Shown here: positions 10,632 to 19,200 of the stretch, in pieces
Layout: the number at the start of each line of letters is the position of its first letter
How positions within the stretch are numbered: the first letter of the stretch is position 1
Source of the DNA: Burkholderiales bacterium C2
Lineage (GTDB): Bacteria > Pseudomonadota > Gammaproteobacteria > Burkholderiales > Burkholderiaceae_C
Direction of reading: 5' to 3'
Assembly: GCA_005503085.1 (NCBI GenBank)
Contig: SCOI01000023.1
Span: forward strand, 1 to 64,000
DNA: 64,000 nucleotides
Notes under the pieces: generated by a model
Seen by the model: only the letters and a program-made list of their open reading frames with translations
Told to the model about the DNA's origin: nothing
The model's database searches: none
Made by a program: the position numbers and the translations under genes

Positions 10632-11378
10632 ATGAAATTCAAGACCATCGCCCTGGCCGCCCTGCTGGCCACCACCGGCTCCGCCTTCGCCGAGATCCAG
10701 ACCGGCCAGACCGGCACCTTCGGCGAAGCCGAACTGGTGTTCATCGCCACCAACTCCAAGGGTTCCTTCCTGAAGGACCTGGGCATCACCGCCAACGCCT
10801 TCCAGGCCAATGGCAACTTCAACTTCTCGGTGCAAGGCGCCGAGTGGGACAAGTTCGTTGCCTTCGGTGGCAGCGACACCAAGTGGACCGTGCTGGCCGC
10901 CAACCCGATCGGCTTCGGCTTCGAGCCGGGCGAGATCAATCTGTTCACGACGGTGGCTAACGGCCAAGCTGCCAACGGTATCAACAACATACAGTTCAAC
11001 GATAGCGTGAACGCAGTCGCGCAAATTTTTGTCACCAGCGATGACATCGCCACCAACGCCGGCCATGGCGCCGACAACATCGAACTGGCACAAGCCGCCG
11101 GCAGCGATGGCTACCTGGCCAGCTATGTCAATCTGACCGGCTACTACCAGCAAGTGGGTTCGGTCGGCGACAGCCTGAAGATGGCCTACCTGACCTCGTC
11201 CAGCGCCGACGGTAGCGCCCTGGTCCTGGCCTCGTCCTATGCCAACGCCAGCACCCAGGTGACTTTCAACGGTACGAACATCGCCGCCGTCACCGCCGTG
11301 CCCGAGCCGAGCACCTATGCCCTGCTGCTGGCCGGTCTGTGCGCCGTCGGCTTCATGGTCCGTCGCCGCCAGTCCTGA
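10632..11378 (+). CDS. PEP-CTERM sorting domain protein
   Basis: A 248-residue exported protein. The signal peptide MKFKTIALAALLATTGSAFA is clean and the ATG at 10632 has GGAG eight bases upstream, so this start is firm. The mature part is rich in Gly, Asn, Thr and Phe with alternating beta patterns. The C-terminus is a standard exosortase signal: VPEPSTYALLLAGLCAVGFMVRRRQ. It follows the EpsA-like regulator by 283 bases and precedes a PstS-like exported protein. The protein is probably exported, cut by an exosortase encoded elsewhere and placed on the cell surface or in the matrix. I recognise no enzymatic motif. Confidence 0.92.
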   Translation: MKFKTIALAALLATTGSAFAEIQTGQTGTFGEAELVFIATNSKGSFLKDLGITANAFQANGNFNFSVQGAEWDKFVAFGGSDTKWTVLAANPIGFGFEPGEINLFTTVANGQAANGINNIQFNDSVNAVAQIFVTSDDIATNAGHGADNIELAQAAGSDGYLASYVNLTGYYQQVGSVGDSLKMAYLTSSSADGSALVLASSYANASTQVTFNGTNIAAVTAVPEPSTYALLLAGLCAVGFMVRRRQS

Positions 11379-11418
11379 GCCGGCCTGACCTCCAAGTAAG
11401 CAAGCAAGTTCTCTTTCC

Positions 11419-11446
11419 CGGCGCCCGTCCAAAGAGATGGGCGCCG
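11419..11446 (+). terminator. strong intercistronic hairpin
   Basis: An 11-pair stem (CGGCGCCCGTC at 11419-11429 with GATGGGCGCCG at 11436-11446, one G-U pair, six-base loop CAAAGA) sits between the PEP-CTERM stop and the next start. No T run follows, so it may act as an mRNA-stabilising or attenuating hairpin rather than a full terminator. Confidence 0.5.
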
Positions 11447-11493
11447 TGGGCGGAGCTCTGTCCGAATTCCTCATTTTTGGAAGTAAACCCATC

Positions 11494-12918
11494 ATGAAGA
11501 TCCGCAACACCGTCATCGCCCTGGCCTCGCTGGCCGCCCTGGGCTCGGCCCACGCCCTGACCCCCGCCGAGATCGTTGCCGAGCGCAACGCCGGCACGCT
11601 GAAGGAAGTCCGCATCGCCGGCGCCTCGGCCCTGCGCCTAGCTTTGGGTGGCTATATGCAGGAAATCGCCAACCCGGCCACTTTCGATGTGTTCTTCAAC
11701 GACGCCACCGGCGCCAACAACCGCGCCTACTCCTTCCGCTTGGCTGTGCAGGTCGGCAACTGGCCCGCCGGTACCGCCGTGCTGGTGACCAAGCGCGACG
11801 CTGGCGGTTCCGGCCAGGGCGTGGGCCCCATCATCACCGCTGACGCGAACCAGGCCCAGATGCTGGTCGACGCTTCCTGCGTGGCCACCGGCAACGCCTC
11901 GCCGACCGCCGACATCCAGACCCCCTCCTTCTACTGCGCCAGCACCGTGGGTGCCCTGGCCGATGCCGGCCTGTCCGACGTCGAGCCGGCCCTGCTGGAA
12001 GCCGGTATCAACGCCGGTGCCGGCCGCGCTGTCGACAACCTCGACTCCGCCGGCTTTGTGCAGAACGTGTTCGGCGTGGCCGTCAACAAGAAGCTCTACC
12101 TGGCCCTGCAAAAGGCCCAGGGTCTGGTCGATGTGAGCGCCACCGCCATCGACGAAGACGCCGCCAAGCAGCCCAGCATCCCCACCACCTTTGTGCGCGG
12201 CGCCTTGACCGGCCAGCTGCTGGGCAGCAATGCGACCAAGAAGGGCTGGAATCTGCTGATCCCGGCTTCGGTCGAAGCGAACATCAACAACAAGAAGATC
12301 AACGTCTGCCGCCGCACCGCCGGCTCGGGCACCCAGGCCGCATCCAACGCCTTCTTCGCCAACAACCCCTGCGGTGGCGCGACGGCTTACACGCCGTCTA
12401 ACGCAGGTGGAGGCGCGATCTCGGCGACCGGCTCGCTGACTGTGGTGGCCGGTGCCGGCACCGGCAACGTCGAGACCTGCCTGGGCACGACGGCCGAGAA
12501 CGCCGCCGGCGGCGCTTTCGCCCTGGGCGTGATCGGTCGCGAGAACAACCCGCGCGCCAACGGTGGCGACAAGGGCTATCGCTTCGTCAAGCTCAGCGGC
12601 GTCGCTCCCGAGCGCGCCCATGTGATCGACGGCAGCTACGAGTTCGTCACCGAGTCCACGATGCAATGGGCCAAGACCGGCGCCAACGCCCCAGCCGGCG
12701 ACAAGCTGGAGTTCCTGAAGAATCTGCGCGCCAATATCGGCAAGGCCAGCGTGCTGGCCCAGCTGGACCCGGACCTGCAAGCCGGCCTGGTCGCCACGCC
12801 CGACACGATCCCGGCCGGCACCGCCTGGTCTGATCTGCCGGAAGCTGTGCGCAGCTTCACCTCCCACACGGCACGCTCGGCCGCTCGTACCTGCACACCG
12901 GTGCGTATGACCAAGTGA
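11494..12918 (+). CDS. exported PstS-like substrate-binding-fold protein
   Basis: A 474-residue protein with a signal peptide (MKIRNTVIALASLAALGSAHA, start ATG 11494). The mature part opens with LKEVRIAGASALRLALGGYM, like the first strand and helix of type 2 periplasmic binding proteins, and has VLVTKRDAGGSGQG and the segment CRRTAGSGTQAASNAFF. The R-x-x-x-GSGTQ pattern recalls the phosphate-binding loop of PstS (RSDGSGTT). I infer a PstS-like or DING-like exported protein, possibly secreted rather than partnered with a permease, since no pst genes adjoin. The PhoX-type phosphatase nearby fits a phosphate-scavenging theme. It has several Cys residues that could form disulfides. An alternative is an uncharacterised surface protein of the same fold. 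Confidence 0.6.
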   Translation: MKIRNTVIALASLAALGSAHALTPAEIVAERNAGTLKEVRIAGASALRLALGGYMQEIANPATFDVFFNDATGANNRAYSFRLAVQVGNWPAGTAVLVTKRDAGGSGQGVGPIITADANQAQMLVDASCVATGNASPTADIQTPSFYCASTVGALADAGLSDVEPALLEAGINAGAGRAVDNLDSAGFVQNVFGVAVNKKLYLALQKAQGLVDVSATAIDEDAAKQPSIPTTFVRGALTGQLLGSNATKKGWNLLIPASVEANINNKKINVCRRTAGSGTQAASNAFFANNPCGGATAYTPSNAGGGAISATGSLTVVAGAGTGNVETCLGTTAENAAGGAFALGVIGRENNPRANGGDKGYRFVKLSGVAPERAHVIDGSYEFVTESTMQWAKTGANAPAGDKLEFLKNLRANIGKASVLAQLDPDLQAGLVATPDTIPAGTAWSDLPEAVRSFTSHTARSAARTCTPVRMTK

Positions 12919-13013
12919 TCTGACTTGAATTGATGATGAGCAAGGCCTTGCCCACTGTTGCAGGCCCGACACCTCGGCAAGAGGCCGAGTCGGTAGCAGC
13001 GTAGGCGAGGCCA

Positions 13014-13047
13014 GCGTCCGGGAGGGTTTGATCGCCCTCCCGGACGC
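13014..13047 (+). terminator. terminator-like hairpin after the PstS-like gene
   Basis: A perfect 13-base-pair stem, GCGTCCGGGAGGG at 13014-13026 with CCCTCCCGGACGC at 13035-13047, has an eight-base loop. The trailing sequence has only scattered T residues, so termination strength is uncertain. It lies 96 bases after the stop and 78 before the next gene. Confidence 0.65.
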
Positions 13048-13124
13048 CCTTGATTGAGTCTCCCAGGGCCGACAGAAGAAAGCCCGGATCAGACCGGCAA
13101 TGAAACACACAGAGAGTGATCGAT

Positions 13125-14348
13125 ATGAAGCTGCGCCCGTTCAACCCTTCCCGCAGAGTCCGTCTGTTGGCACTGTGCAGCAGCCTTGCGATGACCACAA
13201 TGGCTGGCCCTGCCGGCGCGGCGATCGACATGGGTTCAGACACATGGGTCCCCGACGCGGATCCGGCGAACCCGAGATTCGGCTTCCCCGAGTTGACCCT
13301 GTTCATCTGGGACCCTGTGGCCAAGGCCATTTACAGCAAGGACCTGGGGACCCGGGCCAAGCCTTATCTCGAGGGGCAGGACCAGGCCGGCAACTTCTTT
13401 ACCTATGCGCAGCAGGACGCTGGCTATCAGAAGTTCTTTGACCCGATAAACATCACCAACGACAAGGCCTTCAAGGCATTTACCGAGGTGTCGACCAATA
13501 GCGACAACCAGCAATGGGGCGTGATCGGCGCGAGCTCGGTTGGGTTTGGTTTCGATCCCAACGAGGTCTACGCCTTCAGCACGCTCAGGCACCTCTCGGC
13601 CCCGGGGGTTACCAACCCTGAATGGCTGTTGATGAAAGGCGCAACAACTACCAAGTTCAACGATGCGGTCAATGTGTTGGGGGACACAGTATTTGCTCCG
13701 CTAAACAAAGGTGCTGGTGCCGCTGGCTACTTCTCGAACCCCAACAACACCCATTATGTAGACGGTGCAGAACTACCCGCCCAATGGGACTATGCCCGCA
13801 ACGGCTCCAGCGTCGACTTTGAGGGTATGGAGGCCTATTGGGGCAACGCCGGTGATGGCGGTTCCGTAGCTGGTCTCCAAACTGGGAAATTTGACGGCAT
13901 TTTCAGCTTCTTGAATCCGGTCAGTACGACCAACCCGCAGACGGGCGCCAAGTCCTACCACTCGTCCTGGTTCTATTACTTGACGTCAAGCAATCCGGCT
14001 GTCTCGAACAATATCCTCGTCGACGAATTCGACAACGCCGGCCACGACGGCTACTGGGGCTTGGCCATCAATGGCAATGGCGAATACATCCTCAGCTTCA
14101 CGATGGAAGCGGCGGTGACCCCGGCCAGCACGTTGCTGGGCATGCAGCGCCGCGCGCGCACCGACTTTGCTGCCGGCGTTGGCGGCACCCGCTTCATCAG
14201 CGCGCCGCTGGGCGAGTTCGCCGGCTGGACGCCGGGTGGCTTCGTGCCGGGCAATGCCGTATCGGCCGTGCCCGAGCCGTCGAGCTGGCTGATGCTGGGC
14301 CTGGGCCTGGCGGCCTTGGGCTGGCGCGCGCGGCGCAACAGCCGCTGA
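13125..14348 (+). CDS. PEP-CTERM sorting domain protein
   Basis: A 407-residue exported protein. The signal peptide is MKLRPFNPSRRVRLLALCSS and following, cleaved near GPAGAA (about residue 33). The body has long aromatic- and Asn-rich stretches and ends VPEPSSWLMLGLGLAALGWRARR, a PEP-CTERM variant with one Trp on each side of the helix. I take the ATG at 13125; a GTG three codons upstream is in frame, but AGAGAG is well placed for the ATG. Codon use here is slightly less GC-rich than the neighbours (for example the stretch at 13600-13900), a mild sign of different history. It has no recognised catalytic motif. A terminator follows 30 bases downstream. Confidence 0.9.
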   Translation: MKLRPFNPSRRVRLLALCSSLAMTTMAGPAGAAIDMGSDTWVPDADPANPRFGFPELTLFIWDPVAKAIYSKDLGTRAKPYLEGQDQAGNFFTYAQQDAGYQKFFDPINITNDKAFKAFTEVSTNSDNQQWGVIGASSVGFGFDPNEVYAFSTLRHLSAPGVTNPEWLLMKGATTTKFNDAVNVLGDTVFAPLNKGAGAAGYFSNPNNTHYVDGAELPAQWDYARNGSSVDFEGMEAYWGNAGDGGSVAGLQTGKFDGIFSFLNPVSTTNPQTGAKSYHSSWFYYLTSSNPAVSNNILVDEFDNAGHDGYWGLAINGNGEYILSFTMEAAVTPASTLLGMQRRARTDFAAGVGGTRFISAPLGEFAGWTPGGFVPGNAVSAVPEPSSWLMLGLGLAALGWRARRNSR

Positions 14349-14377
14349 GCCGCCGCCCCTGCAGTCCTTGCTGAAGA

Positions 14378-14414
14378 CACGCCGCCCTGGATGGGGCGGC
14401 GTGCGCACTTTTAT
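14378..14414 (+). terminator. rho-independent terminator
   Basis: A perfect 10-pair stem (CACGCCGCCC at 14378-14387 with GGGCGGCGTG at 14394-14403), six-base loop, then CGCACTTTTATT. It ends the PEP-CTERM transcript and isolates the TPS operon that starts 100 bases later. Confidence 0.85.
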
Positions 14415-14439
14415 TCCAGAGATTTGTCATCCGCCCCGT

Positions 14440-14467
14440 CCGGCATGAGCCGTTCGGCCCATGCCGG
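14440..14467. promoter_or_regulatory. palindrome copy C, upstream of the TPS operon
   Basis: The most complete copy. The left arm CCGGCATGAGCCG (14440-14452) and right arm CGGCCCATGCCGG (14455-14467) are complementary at 12 of 13 positions around TT. It lies 39 bases upstream of the tpsB start and after the previous terminator, exactly where an operator or activator site would be. Confidence 0.65.
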
Positions 14468-14505
14468 GTCACCACCGTTTCACCGGTCACCGGGACACTG
14501 AGTTC

Positions 14506-16209
14506 ATGGAAAATTTCACGTTCCGCGCCTGCGGTCAGGCGCGGCTCCCCCTGTCTTTGCTGCTGCTGGCGGCGCTGTTGGCAGCGCCCGCGCTGGCCCA
14601 GCCGAGCGCGCCGCCGGCCGCCGATGCCGCAGTCGCTTCGCCCGAAGCTGCGGCCCCGCGCTTTGACATCCTCGAGTTCCAGATCGAAGGCAACACCCGA
14701 CTCGCCGATGTGCAGATCGAGGCGGCGGTGCTGCCCTTTCTGGGCGAGGGCCGCAGCATGGTGGATGTCGACGGCGCACGCGCCGCGCTGGAGAAGGTCT
14801 ATCAGGGGGCTGGCTATCTGACCGTGTTTGTCGATGTGCCGGAGCAGCGCGTCGAGGGCGGTGTGGTGCGGCTGGCGGTGCTGGAGGGCCGGGTCGAGCG
14901 GCTGGCGGTGACCGGCTCGCGCTACTACGCCCAGGGCCGCATCCGCACGGCGGTCAGCGAACTGGCGGCCGGCCAGGTGCCCAACTTCAATATCGTGCAG
15001 CAGCAGCTGGCTTCGGTCAGCCGTGGCGAGGAGCGGCGCGTGCAGCCGGTGCTGCGGCCGGGCCGCCAGCCGGGCACGGTGGAGGCCGAGCTGAAGGTGG
15101 AGGACAAGCTGCCGCTGTCGGGCAGCTTCGAACTCAGCAATGCGGCCTCGGCCGACACCGATCCGCTGCGCGCCGCCGTCCATCTGCGCTATGACAACCT
15201 GCTGCAGCGCGACCATTCGATCGCGCTGACCCTGATGGGCGCGCCGATGGCCAGCCGCGAGTCGCGCGTCTTCGTGCTGAACTACACCGTGCCGCTGGCC
15301 GATGGCGACGCGCTGACCTTCACCGCGGTGAACTCCAGCAGCGATGTCGACAGCCTGGGCGGCGTCAATGTGCTGGGCAAGGGCACGACGCTGGGCCTGC
15401 GCTACAGCGGCTCGCGGGCGCTGGCCGAGTCGGTGCACAGCCTCAGCCTGGGCCTGGACTTCAAGGACCTGAAGGAGAACGTCAGCCTGGGCCGCGGCGC
15501 GGGCGCCGCCGCGCTGAGCGCCAACCCGCTGCGCTATATGCCGCTTCAGGCGGCCTACAACGGCAGCTGGTTCGGCCCCACCTCGCAGCACAACCTCAGC
15601 CTGACCGCGACGCTGGGCCTGCGCCGCCTGCTCTACCGCGAGATCGACTGCCAGCTGGCCGACGGCACCCTCGCGCGCGACGACCAGTTCGCCTGCAAGC
15701 GCCGTGGCGCCGATGGCGGCTTCTCGACCCTGAAGCTGGACTGGCGCGGCCAGCAGCGGCTCGGCCCGGTGGAGCTGGCGGCGCGCTTCGGCGCCCAGCT
15801 GGCCACCCAGCAGCTGCCGAGCTCGGAGCAGTTCTCGCTGGGCGGTGCCGACACGGTGCGCGGCTACTACGACGGCGTGGCCGCCGGCGATTTCGGCTGG
15901 CTCGGCTCGCTGGAGCTGCGCAGCCGCAATTACGCGCCGGCCCTGCTGCGCAGCTTCGAGGGCGCGAACCTGCCGCCCTTCAGCGAGCTGGGCCTGCATC
16001 TGTTTGCCGACGCCGCTTCTGTGAGCCTGATCGACCCCGAACCGGGTCAGCAGCGCCGTGTGCCGCTGCTGTCCAGCGGCCTGGGTCTGCGCCTGGCGCT
16101 GAGCACCGGCCTGTCCCTCAACCTCGACTGGGGCCGCCGCCACCGCGATCTGCCCACCCGCCGCGCCCCGCAGGACCACCTGCATCTGCGCGCCGCGCTG
16201 CGCTTCTGA
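14506..16209 (+). CDS. TpsB-type outer-membrane transporter (ShlB/FhaC/HecB family)
   Basis: A 567-residue two-partner secretion transporter. After a signal peptide (about residues 1-33, ending LAQPSA) come two POTRA domains (FDILEFQIEGNTRLADVQIE, then VVRLAVLEGRVERLAVTGS) and a 16-strand barrel. Family marks include the L6-type motif in SLGGADTVRGYYDG (about residue 445, the VRGY block that tunes secretion) and a terminal Phe in LRAALRF, needed for barrel insertion. It is expected to secrete the giant exoprotein encoded 35 bases downstream. The ATG at 14506 is preferred over an upstream frame extension through palindrome C. It heads an eight-gene co-directional cluster. Confidence 0.95.
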   Translation: MENFTFRACGQARLPLSLLLLAALLAAPALAQPSAPPAADAAVASPEAAAPRFDILEFQIEGNTRLADVQIEAAVLPFLGEGRSMVDVDGARAALEKVYQGAGYLTVFVDVPEQRVEGGVVRLAVLEGRVERLAVTGSRYYAQGRIRTAVSELAAGQVPNFNIVQQQLASVSRGEERRVQPVLRPGRQPGTVEAELKVEDKLPLSGSFELSNAASADTDPLRAAVHLRYDNLLQRDHSIALTLMGAPMASRESRVFVLNYTVPLADGDALTFTAVNSSSDVDSLGGVNVLGKGTTLGLRYSGSRALAESVHSLSLGLDFKDLKENVSLGRGAGAAALSANPLRYMPLQAAYNGSWFGPTSQHNLSLTATLGLRRLLYREIDCQLADGTLARDDQFACKRRGADGGFSTLKLDWRGQQRLGPVELAARFGAQLATQQLPSSEQFSLGGADTVRGYYDGVAAGDFGWLGSLELRSRNYAPALLRSFEGANLPPFSELGLHLFADAASVSLIDPEPGQQRRVPLLSSGLGLRLALSTGLSLNLDWGRRHRDLPTRRAPQDHLHLRAALRF

Positions 16210-16244
16210 GCCGCGCCCCCAACGCCTGACCGAAGTCCCAAGCC

Positions 16245-19200
16245 ATGGCCCCGATCCCCCGCTCCACCGTCCGCCCCCATCGTCTCAGCCGCGTCAGCCG
16301 CCGGAGCCGCTGGTTGCTGCACCCGCTGGTGGCGGCCCTGGCCCTGGCCTTGCCGCTGCAGTCGCCGGCGCAGACACCGCCACCGGTCTCGGCTGTGCCC
16401 AAGCCGGCGCTAGGCTGGCGGGTCTATGGCCAGGGGCCGCACAGCACGCCGCAAACCACCGCGAATGGCCGTGGCGGCCAGGACATGCGCATCCAGCAAG
16501 ACAGCGCCCGCGCGATCTACAACTGGGCCAGCTTCGATATCGGCGCCGAAAGCTCGGTGACCTTCGACATGGCCAAGGCCGGCGCCAGCGCACTGAACCG
16601 GGTCGATGGCACGGCGCCCAGCCAGATCTTCGGCAAGCTCAGCGCCACCAATGGCGGCGAGGTGCTGATCTACAACCGCAACGGCATCCTGTTCGGCCGG
16701 GGCGCCAGCGTCGATGTCGGCAATCTGGTCGCGACCACGCTCAAGCCCAGGGACGAGGACTACAAGAACGGCTTTGTCGCCAACATCACCGGCGCCGAAT
16801 CCGCCTTCCGCTTCGATGGCTCGAACGGTGGAGATTTCGGCAAGAGCTTTGTGAAAGTGGACGCTGGTGCCGAGATCAAGACCGCCGAGGGCGGCCGCAT
16901 CTTCCTGTTCGCGCGCAAGGTCGAGAACGCCGGCACGCTCAGCGCGCCGGGTGGCCAGGTGGTGCTGGGCGCCGGCGCCGAGGTGTTCTACAAGCTGCCG
17001 ACCGCTGAGCCGCTCTATGCCGCCGAGAACAACAAGGACGTGCCGGCGCTGCGCGGCCTGCTGGTCGAGGTCGGGCGCCACACGCTGGGCAGCGCGGGCG
17101 ATGGCCAGGTCAAGAACGAGGCCAGCGGGGTGATCAACACCCCGCGCGGCAACACCACGCTGGTGGGCATGGCGGTCAACCAGTCGGGCCGCATCAGCGC
17201 CAGCACCAGCGTCGCGCAGAACGGTTCGGTGCTGCTGCTGGCCCAGGGCGGCGCGGCGACGCTGGGCATCCCAGAGTCCGACGAGCGCTACAAGCGCGCC
17301 CAGGTCAGCGGCGAACTGGTGCTGGACGCGGGCAGCCGCATCGAGATCACGGCGGCCGACCAGGGCGCCGATGGCAAGGCCCTGAGCGCCGACGACAACG
17401 CCGGCTTCGTCAACTCGCGCCTGGATCTGGCCGGCAAGACCATCACGCTGGCGCGCGGCGCCAGCATCGTCGCGCCGGCCGCCCAGGCCAGCCTGCGCGC
17501 GCTCGCCAAGCCCGATTACCGCGCCGAGCTGCTGGTCAAGGAGGTGTTCACGCCCGAGGGCGGCCGCATCCAGATCGATGCCGGCGCCAGCATCGATCTC
17601 TCGGGCACCCGCAACACCGAGCTCAGCGTGGCCCGCCATTTCGTCACCACCGAGCTGCTGGGCAGCAATGACCTGAAGGACGCGCCGCTGCAGAAGGACG
17701 GCCTGCTCTACCGCAACAAGGTCACGCTGGACACGCGCCAGGACTCGCTGATCCTGGGCAGCCTGGACAGCTATCGCCGCAGCCTGCAGCGCAGCGCCAG
17801 CGAGCGCATGGCCCACGGCGGCAGTCTGAAGCTGCTGGCCGGCGGCGCGGTGCTGGCCCATGCCGAGTCGCGGCTGGCGGTCGACGGCGGCCTGCTGCGT
17901 TATCTGGAGGCCGAGGTGCGCCCGACCCAGCTCTTCAGCGCCAGCGGCAAGGGCTACAGCCTCAACAACGCGCCCAGCGAGCTGCTCTACAGCGCGATCA
18001 CCAATGCCGGCACCAACAAGGCCCGCTACGACCGCTGGGGCCCTATGGTCAATTACGGCACGGTGCTGCCGGCGCGCCAGGAGGCCGGCTATACCGAAGG
18101 CGGCCGCGGCGGCAGCCTGGCGGTGGTCGCGCCCGCTGTGCTGCTGGACGGCGCGCTGTCGGGCCAGACCACGCTGGGCCGGCGCCAGCGCATCGGCCTC
18201 GATGCGCTGCCGGCCGGCGCCAGCCTGGGCATAGGCGCCGCCCGCCACGGGGCCGATTTCGGCGCCAACGCCTATGCCGGCGCGGTGCTGAAGGATTTCC
18301 GCATCGGCGCCGATATCGCGCCGCTGGACGAGGCGCAGTGGCAGCGGCTGCGGCGCAGCAGCGAGGCCGCGCTGGGTCGCAGCTCGGGCCTGGCCGCAAA
18401 CCGGCTGCTGGGCTCGGGCTTCCAGCACATCGCGATCGCCGCCGAGGGCGCGATCAGCAGCACGGCGGCACTTGATCTGCCGGCGCTGGGCAGCCTGCAA
18501 CTGCTGTCGCGCGAGGGCCGCGTCAGCGTCGACGCCGACATCCGCAGCGCCTCCGGCAGCCTGAGCCTGCGCAGCTTCGAGAACGAGGTCGCGGTCGCGG
18601 CCGGCGTCAAGCTCGATGTGGCCGGCCAGTGGAGCAATGCCGCGCTGGACCCCGAGGCCGCCGCGCTGACGCTCAAGGGCGGAACGCTGCTGGTCTCCGG
18701 TGGCGCCGGCGTGAGCCTGGGTGCGGCCAGCCGGCTCGATGTCTCGGGCGGCGCGCTGCTGGCCGGGGCCAACAGCCTGGCCGGCTGCGCAGCCGGCCAG
18801 ATCTGCGGGGGCGCCGCCGGATCGATCACGCTGAGCACCGGCAGCAGCACCTTCACCGACGATGTTGCCGCGCGCCGGCTCTTGCTGGGCGGTGAGCTGC
18901 GCGGCTATTCGATGAGCCAGGGCGGCCATCTGAGCCTGACGGCACCGGGCCTGCGCATCGCCGACCGCAACAACGATGCGGCCAGGCCGGCCGCGCCGGG
19001 CACGCTGGTGCTGAGCCCCGAGTTCTTCAGCCAGGGCGGCTTCGGCCGCTTCAGTCTGGACGGCCGCCAGGCCTTGGAACTGACGGCCGGCACCCGGCTG
19101 GCACCGACCCAGCAGCTCTGGCATGCCGAGGCGGGCGCACGCAAGGCACCCAGCGGCAGTGCGATGGATGGGCTGATGACGCTGGCCGCGCCGCGCCAGG

